Both the position numbers and the translations under genes were made by a program. This document shows positions 33,521 to 45,048 of a stretch of 64,000 bases of DNA, piece by piece. How positions within the stretch are numbered: the stretch's first letter is position 1; every line of letters begins with the position of its first letter. The notes beneath the pieces are model-generated. The model saw only the letters and a list, made by a program, of their open reading frames with translations. It did not search any database and had not been told where the DNA came from. The stretch is from the NCBI RefSeq assembly GCF_024323335.1, contig NC_066581.1, positions 299,792,536 to 299,856,535 of the forward strand. The letters run 5' to 3'. This DNA is from Lathyrus oleraceus. Its lineage: Eukaryota > Streptophyta > Magnoliopsida > Fabales > Fabaceae.

Positions 33521-34269
33521 ACGACTTAATTACATATCCCGGTTCATCTTGCATCTAACGACTACTTGTGAACTGATATTCAAATTGTTGAGAAAAGATC
33601 AAGCGGTCGTGTGGAATGATAACTATTAAGAAGCCTTTGACAAGATAAAAAAGTATTTGCAAGAACCACCTATCTTGAGACAACCAGTTCGTGGTAGGCC
33701 TTTAATCATGTATCTCACCATACTAGATGAATCAATAGGCTGTGTCTTGGGTCAACATGATGACACGGGCCATAAAGAACATGAAATCTATTACTTGAGC
33801 AAGAAGTTTACAGATTGTGAGACCATATACTCACTGTTACTCACTGTTATAGAGGACTTATTGTGCTCTAGCTTAGGCTGCTTGACGGATGATATAGTAT
33901 ATGATTTTTCATACTACTTTATTGATATCCAAAATGGATCTGATAAAGTAAGTTTTTGAAAAGCCCGTTGTTAGTGGAAGGATTGGCCGGTGGCAAATTC
34001 TGCTAACTGAGTATGTCATCCAGTATGTGACTTAAAGAGCCATCAAGGGGAGTGTCTTGTTTGACTACCTTGACCATCAACCTGTGGTGGGTTACCAGCC
34101 TATCAAGTTTGACTTTCCCGATGTTGCCATCATGTTCATCAGAGACTGTAACATTCCTAGCCCGAACGAAGGACCCAAACTAGGAGCACGATGAATGCTC
34201 GTGTTTGATGGTGCCTCTAATGCTAAAGGCCATGGAATAGGAGTAGTTATTACATCTTCAACTGGTTTT
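33521..34269 (+). pseudogene. Ogre-A RNase H, first part, interrupted by Ogre-B
   Basis: After the RT connection region (FLGRLNYISRF near 33510) the RNase H domain follows: QHDDTGHKEHEIYYLSKKF in 33657-33959, and then VFDGASNAKGHGIGVV near 34200. It stops at the insertion point after TSSTGF. The continuation, HIPFTAKPFF, is at 54195, past Ogre-B. Stops occur throughout. Confidence 0.85.
34265..34269 (+). repeat. Target site duplication of Ogre-B, left
   Basis: GTTTT precedes the 5' LTR. The right copy is TTTTT at 54190-54194, one mismatch. Taking five bases as the duplication restores the RNase H frame across the insertion; four bases would not. Confidence 0.7.
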
Positions 34270-35779
34270 TGTAAGACCCCAATTTTGACCCTAAGATCCC
34301 TCATGCTACCTCATCATATGCATTGGCAATGGGATCACATATTGGCATCCTCCTTACCCCTCATTCATTAGGTTTGTATTGGGAGAGATCACCAAGCACC
34401 ATTTGATTGTATCATACTTTGTATTATATCATTTTACTAACCAAAATACCAAAAATATGTCTTTGCATTTGCCTAACTCTTTTGTAGGTAGTGCACATGC
34501 TCAACTTTGATCTATCAAACTCACAACTAGGGTTTAAGACCCTCATTACAAAGAGATTAATCAAGATTGGTCTACTATGGCTCTAAGCATCATATATGTA
34601 TCCCCATGATCTCCACATGTTATTTTTATCAAGAAATCATCAAGAGTTTGAAATTGGTTTTCCTTGGAAACCCTATATCATCTGGGTATCTTGTGTAATT
34701 TCTTCACTAAGCTTATTTAACAATTGATCAAATATTTAAAGGGATACTTAAAATTTCATCATATTATGGATATATGATCCCCCATGAGTCCCAAAAGTCA
34801 AGATAATTACAAGCTAGCAAGTTGGTTGATGGTAGTTGACCAGAGGAATTCATCTGATCAAAACTGGGGTTCCCTAGAACCTATCTCCTACAATTTTTGT
34901 CATATGAAAATGATTCCAAGATAAATGTTACTCTAAATGACATTCCAAACAACTTTCATGTTTAAATCAAGAGCTAGGTTTGCTTGGAAAGTCAATTGTT
35001 ATGGTGAAGTATTATAGGTCATTTTGTCTAAACCCTAATTTGGAGGTCAAATTCCCAAGACCATAACTTGCTCAATTTTTATGAGATGAAAGATTTCCAA
35101 GTTGCACAATCAAACTCAAGATGTCTACTTTTATTTTTGGATGAAGAGCTAATTCAACTTTTATTAGCATTTGATATGAGGATACGTTATAGGTCAGTTT
35201 GGACCAATGCCATTGAACAAGTGATTTTCCTCAACTTCAAAAATGCATAACTCCTTCATATTAAATCCAAATGAGGTCAAATTTGTGACCGTTTTGAAGT
35301 AATTTGAGATATATACAACTTTGATGAAAGAATGTTTTTCATTTGAAGCTCATATAAAACGTTAGCCAAGGTGGAAGAAGTGACATATAGCTTGACACCT
35401 AGAATTTTTTTTGAATTGTTTGATTTTCTCAACTTCCACATCAAAATTCATCATGATACAAGCTTCAAATGAAAAAGTGTTCAACATGAAAGTTGTTCCT
35501 CTTGATCTAACCTTTCTAAAGAGTCCAATTTCATTCATTTTGGACAAGATTTGAATGGGTTGTTTATGGCTTTAACATTGCATCATCATTTGGCAAGATT
35601 GATATTCAAACTTCCACACACCAATGCATGACATTCCAACATGATCTCAACCTTGTTTGTACTCAATTATGGATCAGATGGAGTGATTTCATGGGATTGT
35701 ACATGCCCATGCACCCATGCATTACACATTGCTATTTTTGGAGTCAATGTTCAAGTGTGCAAATATCAAACCAATTGGC

Positions 35780-35787
35780 TATAAATA
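35780..35787 (+). promoter_or_regulatory. TATA box of the Ogre-B 5' LTR
   Basis: TATAAATA in GGCTATAAATAGAG, conserved in the 3' LTR (51025-51032) and in the minus-strand solo LTR (29134-29141). Confidence 0.65.
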
Positions 35788-38700
35788 GAGACCTCTAGGT
35801 TGAGAATTGAGGACCTTGCACGCCAGCTTTGAATCCAAACTTTCAAGCCCTTCCATTTCAGAGGACAACCATGAGAATTTCCTTTGGAAATTGAGTTTGA
35901 ATCTCACTATTTTGAGATTAAAAACTCCAAGGATCCAAAGCCTTTTGATCATTCTATTTTACTCTTTTAAGCATCCTAAGCAAGATCAAGCATAAGCAAG
36001 AGCAAGACCAGTCGAATTCACACCTACATTGAAGGTATTTTCCAGAAATTTTCATCTCTTCGATTCTCACTTAATTCTCCATAATTCTCTTAGATCTTTG
36101 GTTGTCTGAAGTCCTACCAATGTAGGCAACAAGATTGAGTTGTTTTGAGGTCAAATCGAAGCAACTCAGATCATGCACCTCAAATTTCAACTCCTTGTAT
36201 CTCTCAAAATACTTGGAGTTAGGATAAATTGAGGCCAGATTTGAGCTCAGTGCCATTTTTACTTTAAAATCATGTCATTCTTTTTAGTTTTGGTGATGGT
36301 TGTGACTGAACCAGTCCGATGAGGCTCACCGGAGAAGGAAATCGGAGCTTTGGATTCGGTGGTGAGTTGGCAGTCATCAGAACCACATGATCCATTTGAT
36401 TTAATGTAATCTCACGCGTTGGTTTGAATTACCATTTATGTGGCACGCTGACTTAAGACCATAGTGGATTGCGCGCTAGTGGCCACTTGATCTGCCACCT
36501 CAATTAATGAGGGAGATCAAGTGGTCCATGTTTTTTCTGATTATTTGATTTTCATTTTATTTGTTCTATTTTTATTAATTCATATGAATTTTGATATTGA
36601 TCTAAAAATTATATGAGAGTTTCACCAAAAATTCTTAAATAAGTTCCTTTTTCATTTTTTGAACTAAAATTATTTTTTCGGTCATTATTAATATTTTTCA
36701 TGATTTAATTGATTTTGTGAATATTTGTAATTGTTTAAAATTAGTTTTAAGTTTCCAAAAATTATGAATTTTTTCTCCAAGGTCCTTTGACCATGTTGAC
36801 CTATGATAAATCTCATGGTCATTTCTTTGGTGTTTTGATGAGGTTTTAGGAATTTGATAAACCATAACTTAATTTAATGTATATTTTAATTGATTTTAAT
36901 TATTTAAATGCAAAATAAATTGTGTTGAGCTTCTAACTTTGACTTGTTGAGTTTGACTTGTGTTGTTGGGCCTTGGTCAAGGTTGATTTGACTTTGTTGA
37001 GTTAAAATCATTGGATTTAGGGGATTGATGAAATGCATATTTCATCTCCCAAAATGAATGAATGATTTTAATTTGATAAACGTTCTCCTTTGAAAAATTT
37101 GTGTTGATTCCATTTCCCCTCCCTCTTCATCTTATTCCCCTTCTCTATTCATTCATTTCATGGACCTATGATGTCTCTATATCCTAAGACTAGTTGATTG
37201 CAAAATCAACATAAGTGGGGATGAGATTAGGTCCACCCTTTTGCATATTATTTTTGTGTGTGGTATGTTTTAGGAGCATAGTCCATCATACTATGTCTCT
37301 AGCATGCATTAACACCAAAATCTCTATTGCCCGACCTCAAATAGTTGTGAATTCTACATAAGTCAAATTACGATTGCTTAACATAGCGCTAAATTTGTGA
37401 CACAAAAGGCATATCATTCTAGTAAGTGAGATTGTAAGTCTCCCTTATTTCATGGTATTGTATGGAAACTTGGCCTTTTTTCCTTCCTTTGTAAGATGTC
37501 TTGGTTCAAGGATCCATGCTTGCGAGTAATGGGTTGAGTGTTCTCCAAAGAATGACTTAAACAAAACTAAAGCAAAATCAATACTAGATTCTAATCAACT
37601 AACAATTGACATTTAATTTCAAGCCACTTACTTTTATGCACTTTAATTCCAAGTCTTTATTCCTTTTCCATTATTCATACCGTTCAATTTGTTTACTTTA
37701 ATTCCATTTTCTACTTTGCTCACTTGAGCCATACTTTATGAATATATTGTGTTTGTATATACTTGTTTGTGTTTGTGGTCTTTTTACCTTAATGTACATA
37801 ATAAGAACAAAAACCCTAAAAGACATTTGTGTGGACTGTTGGATTTGATCTGAGACATTGGACTTAGAATTAGGAAACAGTCCATATTCAAAGGACTTGG
37901 CCAATGCCAACGTTCATGAAACCAACTGCTTGTGAATTGTAACTTCATCTGAAGCAAATATTGAAAATCCATTTGAGTTCATCTGCAACCTGATCATATT
38001 GAAGCTGTTATTTCGGACCTATGTCTAATGCCTATCTTTGAAGTCATCTGATACATGGGGAATCATGAAGAAGATCATGGAGTCGCTAAGCTTGGATGTA
38101 GCTATCTTTATTTGATGCCTTGCTCTTCACCTTGCTATGTGTGCATTGCTATTGCTTGATTTTAAAGTCCAAAGGGAATTTTGGGTTTTTATATGACATT
38201 CTTGTCTATTGGATTGCAGCCCATTGGTCAGATCTTTTCAACTCTTAACTTTTAAATTTGTGCTTAGGATTAGTCTCTTCATCTCCTCCCCAACTTATTT
38301 AATTTCAAAAACCTCTCCCTCCTTTTAAAATCTGCTTTGCTTGTATTTTCTAAACTTAGACCATATTGCAAATTAGAAACTTTGGCCTTACGCCATTGCA
38401 TTTTCAAACTCACTTTCTTAATCAAACTTGTAAATGAACTTAACTATACTTGACTTAAAATTTCAAAAAGCCAAAAAAGAACTAAAACTAATCTGAACCT
38501 TTTTAGGCCTCTTGTGCCTTTGTTAAACTGAAAATTTTGTTAAAAAGCAACTCACTCACTTTGAAATTGATACCACGAACTACGAGGTTTTGATCCCTCA
38601 TTTTTATGTTGGTACGTAGGCACAAGCCCAAAAGTCTTGTCAAACACAAAAATATAATTAATGAATTCTTTTCTCATCCCCCACTCTATTTATTGCAAAC

Positions 38701-38892
38701 ATCATTTTATACAAAAATACATATGCACACAATAAAGGGCTCTCTAGGAGTACCTAGGACACTTTGGGTGCTAACTCCTTCCTTCTGTGTAACTAACCCC
38801 CTTACCTGTAATCTCTGGCATTTTATTAGTTTTGATTTGAAAACTTCTTATCTTTGGGTTTTGTTCGTACTTTTCCCTTTTCCCTTGGAAAC

Positions 38893-38898
38893 AATAAA
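38893..38898 (+). promoter_or_regulatory. Putative polyadenylation signal, Ogre-B 5' LTR
   Basis: AATAAA about 73 bp before the LTR end, at the same place in the 3' LTR (54111-54116). Confidence 0.5.
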
Positions 38899-38904
38899 AG
38901 TGCG

Positions 38905-38916
38905 GTGGCGACTCTG
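38905..38916 (+). repeat. Primer-site-like 12-mer inside the Ogre-B LTR
   Basis: GTGGCGACTCTG is identical to the first 12 bases of the region around the true primer site (38980-38991), 75 bp downstream. A related copy is kept in the 3' LTR, in both minus-strand Ogre-B LTRs and, weakly, in the Ogre-A LTR. Confidence 0.8.
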
Positions 38917-38980
38917 GTTTTATCGACGTCTAGCTTATCCATAGCTTGATGGCCATGAGTTTACCACTACAAAAATTAAG

Positions 38981-38998
38981 TGGCGACTCTGCTGGGGA
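38981..38998 (+). promoter_or_regulatory. Primer binding site of Ogre-B (tRNA-Arg type)
   Basis: TGGCGACTCTGCTGGGGA lies nine bases after the LTR. It fits the arginine tRNA primer used by Ogre elements. Confidence 0.85.
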
Positions 38999-39845
38999 GT
39001 AGTCTCCAGTGGGTTTTGCCTACTTTCTTGTGTGTATATAATTGTATATTTTATGTATGTATATTTGTTTGTATGATATAATTTGCTTGTTGTGCTTGGT
39101 GATCTCTGAGTGGTGAGATAAGTTCTAACCCGAACTTGAGTGCAATTAAGATAGGAGGATGGTATAGTCATGTTCGACTTGTATGAAGTAGTCCTTAACA
39201 AGTTGGCTTGAGACCCGTCTACTCAGTGGATACCCTTTTGGAGTTATTAATGTCACACAAGTTATTTGTGGTTAGGCATTAATCTCTCTGATTTAGGGCC
39301 TGAGAAGCTGAGGACCATAGAACATTTAACCCCTCTTGGCCTATTTAGGACGTGGTGTGGAGACTGTTCAAGTGTAGACCTGATAACAATTGTTACACGA
39401 TACTACACTTAGACGAGTTTCTATTGAGAATATTATGGGTTGATGAGTCAGTCATCCTAACCTGTAATATCCGATATATGGGATTAAGACTCTGGGAACT
39501 TTTTAGAACATGATCTACATGTTTTATCCTTAGTACACTCCTTTGGGATGGTTCTTACCTAGACTCCATTCTCGTGACTCACAACAAACCCTTGATTCTT
39601 GGTTGATCCAATCAAGTCTTTCCAATATCAATGGAACTTGGGTGTTGATAAGGTGAAAACCATAATCCACCAAAATGGATGATTGATCTTGACAATGACT
39701 TGGTTAATCCCTTGACCTTTGTTTGTTTGCCTTGTGTGTGATCCCTTATTTTTTATTGTTGCATTCATGCATTCGTGCGCATCCAGACATTCATCACACG
39801 AAAATTTCAAGGAACTGAGGTCTTGTTTGCAAATATTTTCAGACC
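38999..39845 (+). other. Untranslated leader of Ogre-B
   Basis: About 850 noncoding bases between the primer site and ORF1. No supported gene or strong repeat is seen. Confidence 0.6.
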
Positions 39846-41336
39846 ATGGATTATGGACGAAGGAACACTAAGAAGTACAGTTTCAGATGTCCAGATTTGA
39901 AATAGTTAAGGAAGCTATCATATTTTGTATTAGATCCGTTGGATTTCAAGAAATGTCATGGGAAGCTTTTGTCTATTATGTCTGCTAATGTGGTTAAAGG
40001 ACTGTTGAATGTGTTGGTTCAGTTTTATGATCCTCTCTACCATTGCTTCACTCTTCCTGCTTATCACCTTGTACCTATGTTGGAGAAGTATGCTCATCTC
40101 TTGGGAATACCTGTTTCTAACAAAGTTCCATTTAGTGGATTGGAAGAGATTCCCAGATCTCATCTTATTGCCGAAGCTCTTCACTTGAAGAAGTCTGAGA
40201 TAGAGGCTCATTGGGTGAAGAAAGGAGGATTGTTTGGGTTGACTTCTAAATTCCTCATCAAGGAAGCTAGTGCCTTTGCTCAAGTCGGTAGTGTGGATGC
40301 TTTTGAATCTATCTTTGTGTTATTCATCTATAGTTTAGCTCTGTTCCCTAACATTGACGGTTTTGTCGATGTTAACGCCATTAGAATCTTCTTGATTGGA
40401 AATCATGTGCCTACCCTATTAGGATATATGTACTTCTCTTTGCATCTAAGGAATTCTAAAGGTGGTGGAACGATTGTCTATTGTGTTCCTCTTCTATACA
40501 AGTGGTTTGTTTCACACTTGCCTCAGACGCCTACTTTTGTGGAGAACAAACAATGTCTATGGTGGTCTCAGAGACTTATGTCTCTCACTAATGATGATAT
40601 AGTTTGGTATGATACTTCATTGAGTAGCTTGGAGATTATTGATTGTTGTGGTGAATTCTATAATGTGCCTCTCATTGGTACACAAGGAGGAATCAACTAC
40701 AACCCTGCTTTGGCTCGTCGTCAACTTGAGTTCCCATTGAGAGACAAACCTAATAACACTCTGTTAGAAGGTCTTTTCTATCAAGAGGGTAAAGATCCCC
40801 AACATTTGAAGCAGAAGACTGTGCATGCTTGGCATAATGTGCATAGGAAAGGAAGATCCGAGCTTGGTCCGTATAATTGTGTAGCTTTGGAAGCTTACAC
40901 TCTTTGGGTGAAAAAGAGAGCTTTGGAATTGAAGATGCCTTATGCTTGTGAAAGACCCATGTCTATGGTTGTGGTTGAGCCATTAACTCTCCCTAACCAA
41001 GATGTAGAGGAGTTGGAAGACGCATTTGCTAAGATGAAGCAAGAGAAGGATATGTGGGAAGAGCGTTTCCATGCTTTGAGCCGAAAGCATGAGGAATTGC
41101 AGCTTGAGTCTAAGGACAAAGATGCACTTATTGAACTTCTTGAAGACCGAGTAATAAAGTCTCTGTTCTCTTCCTCTAGTATGCCTCAGCCTTTCGTCGC
41201 TTGGAAGAAGATTGTTGATCAGCTTCTCCTTGAGAAGACTCAGATGAAGACTTCTTTTGAGTCTGAGGTTCGACGCATCCAAAGGAAGTACGTGCCTGCA
41301 GCCAGATCTTCTGATATTATTGTTAGGGATCCTTAG
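39846..41336 (+). pseudogene. Ogre-B ORF1, nearly intact, one nonsense codon
   Basis: The best preserved ORF of this element. From ATG at 39846 (MDYGRRNTKKYSFRCPDLK) a TAG occurs at codon 20 (39903), after which 477 codons are open to the stop at 41334. It is the Ogre-specific ORF1 of unknown function. Visible parts: a globular region (about residues 50-340) with phrases like PMLEKYAHLLGIPV and EALHLKKSEIEAHWVKK, several conserved tryptophans, and a C-terminal acidic and basic coiled-coil segment (about 380-430, from VEELEDAFAKMKQEKDMWEE). I see no catalytic motif. Similar plant proteins are, as I recall, listed under a domain of unknown function (DUF7745). An in-frame ATG downstream could still give a shortened protein. 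Confidence 0.85.
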
Positions 41337-41640
41337 GATGACTAGTCTCATTTTCTCTTGTATTTTTGTATTTTTGGTTTCTAAAATTGTACTTAGTGTA
41401 ATCCTTCCAAATATATAAATAAAAGAGATTTTTATGGTCATATCAAATTGTTGCAATTGTTATATATATTTGCAAATAAAATAGTAAGTTCCTTGAAAAT
41501 AAAAAACAATCAAAGCATTGCATTTCATGCATCATTTGCATATCAGGTTTCTCTTTCTCCAGATGTCTTATTGGTATTTCTTCTGTATTTCAGCCAAGCT
41601 AACTCATCGATACAATACCTGCGGCAATCACTCAAGAATT
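41337..41640 (+). other. ORF1-gag spacer of Ogre-B
   Basis: AT-rich noncoding spacer of about 300 bases with no supported feature. The frame of gag is open upstream to 41518, but the homologous start is the ATG at 41641. Confidence 0.5.
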
Positions 41641-43758
41641 ATGGAACATCTAGAGAAAGAGAACAGAGACTTGAAGGACGAGATTGCCCACCTGACTGCC
41701 ATGATGGAGTCAGTTCTAGATGCTCAGAGCCAATCTTCTCCAACTCCTGCAACTCCACCTCCTCAGAGGACTGTTATTTCCGAGGTTGCTACCTCCACCA
41801 TTCTAGCTACTGCCGCTCACTTTGCGCCTGTCATGCCTGCCGAATTCCTGTGGGGAATGCCGCCCAATTTCATGCCTGAAGGTTTCACGTGTACTTTTGC
41901 TTCCATGTCGGCATATAGCCCGGTCATGTCTGTGCCGCCACCAGTTGTTCATACTCTACCTTATATCAAGGACACCATCTATCATTCCGAGCCGTCTGAG
42001 GGTCCAAATGTTTATGAGAAGATGGACGAAATGAAAGACCAATTCCTTGAGCTGCGAAAGGAGTTGAAGAACCTGAGGGGAAAAGACTTGTTTGGTAAGA
42101 GTGCTACAGAAATTTGCTTGGTTCCAAATGTGAAAATCCCGGTGAAGTTCAAAGTCCCTGACTTTGAAAAGTATAAGGGGAATACCTGTCATTATTTCTA
42201 AGACAGTCTGACTGGTGCCGCTCTGAGGTGGTACATGGGTTTGGATGGTGCAAGTGTCCGCACATTCAACGATTTGGGTGAAGCATTCATGAAGCAGTAC
42301 AAATATAATGTGGATATGGCGCCAGATAGAGACCAGTTGAGGTCATTATCTCAGAAGGACAAGGAGACGTTTAAAGAGTACGCTCAGTGATGGAGAGAGC
42401 TTGCTGCTCAGATTACCCCTCCTTTGGAAGAAAAGGAAATGACAAATATTTTTCTAAAGACCCCGAGCTCATATTATTATGAGCGTATGATTGCCAGTGT
42501 CCCCAATGATTTTACCGAGATGGTAAACATGGGGATGAGACTAGAAGAAGGTGTCCGAGAAGGACGGTTATCTAGGGAGGAAGTTTCGTCCAGCAAGAGG
42601 TATGGTAACAATTTTGCTAAGAAGAAAGAGAACGAGACTAATGCAGTATATGTTGAGAGGCAGAAGAGGCCTCATGTAAGAAGAAGTCAACCACCCCATC
42701 AACACCATCATCAAGTATCATCTGTGATTCTGGTATTTTCAAATAATCATTCAACACCAATTCAACAACAACGTCAACAACCTCCACAACAATGAAAAAA
42801 CACCTACAACAATAACAATACCAACAATCTTCAACAACAACAAAATTTTGAGAGGAAGAAGGTCTCTTTTGACCCTATTCCTATGACTTATGCTGAACTA
42901 TATCCATCGTTGGTTCTCAAGAACCTTTTGCAACCAAGAAATACACCTCAGATTCCTGAACCACTTCCATGGTGGTATAAACCGGAACTCCGCTATGCTT
43001 TTCACCAAGGACCTCCCCGTCATGACATTGAGAATTGTTACCCCCTAAAGTATGAAGTCCAAAAGCTGGTTAAGAGTGGAATGGTCTCCTTCGAGGACCG
43101 TGCGCCGAATGTCAAAGCTAATCCACTACCTACTCATGGTAACCCTTCTGTCAATATGGTGGATGGCTATCCTGGAGAGTTCAAGGTATTTGATGTCCGC
43201 TTCATTAGAAGGTCCTTGGTGACGATGCACAAGGATATCTGTTTGGTAAGCGATTGTGAGCATGACCATGATGGTTGTGCAATATGCAGTGTTAACCCCC
43301 GAGGTTGTATGGTTGTGAAGAGAGACATCCAGAGGTTGATGGACGAGGGTAAAATTCAAATTCTCCAGTCCCGTCATGTGGGTAATGAAGTGAATGTTAT
43401 AGTTCCTGTATTCAAGACACCAGAGAGAATGGTGATTCAATTTGATAGCAACAGTAGTAATAATGTCAGTAATAGATCGGTATCGTCGTTGGTAATACGG
43501 TTAGCGAGTCCAGTCCCGTATGAATCCGATAAGGTTGTCCCATATCAGTACAATGCTACCATGTTAGAGAATGGTCAAGAGGTTCCTTTGCCTACGACCA
43601 GTTCTGTTGTGAGCATAACTGATATTACTAAGGTGAAGAAAGTAGAAGATTGTTCAGTTGGTAAGAGTGTGGAAGTGCTTGCAGTAGATCCAGTTAGCAC
43701 TCCAAAGTGTCAGTCTGGTGAATCCAGCGGTTTAAATCCTAACGATTACTCAGATTAA
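41641..43758 (+). pseudogene. gag: Ogre-B gag, three nonsense codons
   Basis: One frame from ATG 41641 (MEHLEKENRDLKDEIAHL) to the stop at 43756, broken by TAA (42199), TGA (42388) and TGA (42793). N-terminal short coiled coil; proline-rich linker; conserved LVPNVKIPVKFKVPDFEKYKG; a small deletion just after it relative to Ogre-A; capsid-type region with WYMGLDGA and KQYKYNVDMAPDR; then a Q/N-rich run and a zinc-knuckle region in which the first cysteine appears lost (RYAFHQGPPRHDIENC). The tail holds DHDGCAICSVNPRGCMVVK. Stops make full-length gag unlikely. No frame separates the pieces, so damage is by point changes. Confidence 0.85.
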
Positions 43759-44790
43759 TTATGAAAAGTATGTGGTGGAGCAACTGATCCAAACCCCCTC
43801 CAAGATTTCAGTGTTGTCTCAGCGTATGAACTCTGAAGCGCACAGAGAAGCACTACAAAAGGTATTGGAGCAAGCTTATGTGGAACATGATGTTACGGTG
43901 GATCAGTTCAATCATATTGTGGCTAACATCACTTCCTACAACAATTTGAGCTTCCGTGATGAAGAACTCCCCGAGGAGGGTATAAATTACAATTTGGCTC
44001 TACACATTTCAATGAATTGTAAGGAGGATGCTTTATCGAATGTGTTGGTTGACACTGGTTCTTCATTGAACGTACTCCCGAAATCAAACCTGTCAATATT
44101 TTCGTATCAAGGAGCTCCGATGAGATATAGTGGTGTGATCGTCAAAGCTTCTGACGGTTCTCGCAAAACTGTGATCGGTAAAGTGGACCTTCCTTTGAAG
44201 ATAGGTCCGAGTGATTTCCAAATTACTTTCCAAGTAATGGATATCCACCCGGCCTATAACTGCTTGTTAGGAAGGCCATGGATACACGAGGCAGGAGCAG
44301 TTACTTCAATGTTGCATCATAAATTGAAGTTTGTCAAGAATGGAAAGCTTGTCATTGTCGGTGGGGAGAAGGATTTGTTGGTAAGCCACCTGTCGTCTTT
44401 CTCTTATGTAGAAGTTGAGGATAAGATTGGAACTCCGTTCCAAGCCTTGTATATTGCTGAGGAAAAGAGAGTTGGGGCACCCATGTCCTTATTCAAAGAT
44501 GCACAGAGAATTATTGAGGATGGAAGGCCTAATCAGTGGGGACAAATGGTAGAGGTCGCCGACAATAAGAGCAGAGCTGGTTTGGGATTCTAACGAGGTT
44601 CATCTGTGATTAGAGTTGAGGATGTGCAACCTAGTTTCTGTAGCAGATGGTTCATTCATGGTAATGAACAACACTTAGCTGCCGTGATCGAGGGTGATGA
44701 AGATCAAGACTGCACCAATTTTGTGACGCATGGAAAGGCTTGCAACAATTGGACTGATGTTGATATTCCTATTATTGTGCATCGATCTAA
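43759..44790 (+). pseudogene. Ogre-B aspartic protease and spacer
   Basis: Open in a different frame from gag (43772-44593), so a frameshift or deletion lies at the gag-protease border. It contains VEQLIQTPSKISVLS, DQFNHIVANITSY and the active site VLVDTGSSLNVLPK (DTGS at 44051-44062), followed by the flap and the conserved ending AYNCLLGRPWIHEAGAV, so the catalytic motif is intact. A TAA at 44591 ends it, but the same frame continues 44594-44790 with WFIHGNEQHLAAVIEGDED, the normal spacer towards RT. A putative intron starts at 44791. Confidence 0.85.
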
Positions 44791-45038
44791 GTAATTGCTT
44801 TTATTTGTTTTTGAAAATCCTTCTCCTATGCCTAAGAGAGAAGTGAACATTGTTTGGGCATTTTCAAATTTTGATCATCAATAAAATATAATTCTATTCA
44901 TCCACATCTATGATATTCTATTTTTACTTTTTGCTTTTTCTGAAAATGGTAATCACAAAAAACATAAATCAATAAATATAATTTGTCTATCTGCATAATA
45001 TTTGGTCACAATTCAATTCTCTAAAATCAAAATATCAG
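44791..45038 (+). other. Putative Ogre intron between protease and RT
   Basis: Ogre elements are known for an intron between protease and RT. Here a coding spacer ends at CTAA|GTAATTG, followed by AT-rich noncoding sequence with no frame, and then AATATCAG (45038) before RT-side sequence resumes. The exon phases fit the RT frame, but joining exactly at 45038 puts a TAA a few bases in, so either the acceptor is elsewhere or this copy is mutated. Confidence 0.4.
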
Positions 45039-45048
45039 ATAATTATGC

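Larger units (their letters stand above)
34270..38971 (+). mobile_element. 5' LTR of Ogre-B
   Basis: 4702 bp, from TGTAAGACCCCAATTTTGAC to ...TTACCACTACA. The 3' LTR is at 49507-54189. In the first 310 bases I count about 16 differences between them, about 5 percent, so Ogre-B is older than the SIRE element but younger than Ogre-A. It has a TATA box at 35780, AATAAA at 38893 and a primer-site-like copy at 38905. No gene is supported. Confidence 0.95.

Noticed and set aside
38606..38944. 112-codon frame near the end of the Ogre-B 5' LTR, also open as 73 codons in the 3' LTR
   Set aside because: It lies in the conserved R/U5-like region and is broken differently in other LTR copies. The similarity reflects LTR copying and not coding.
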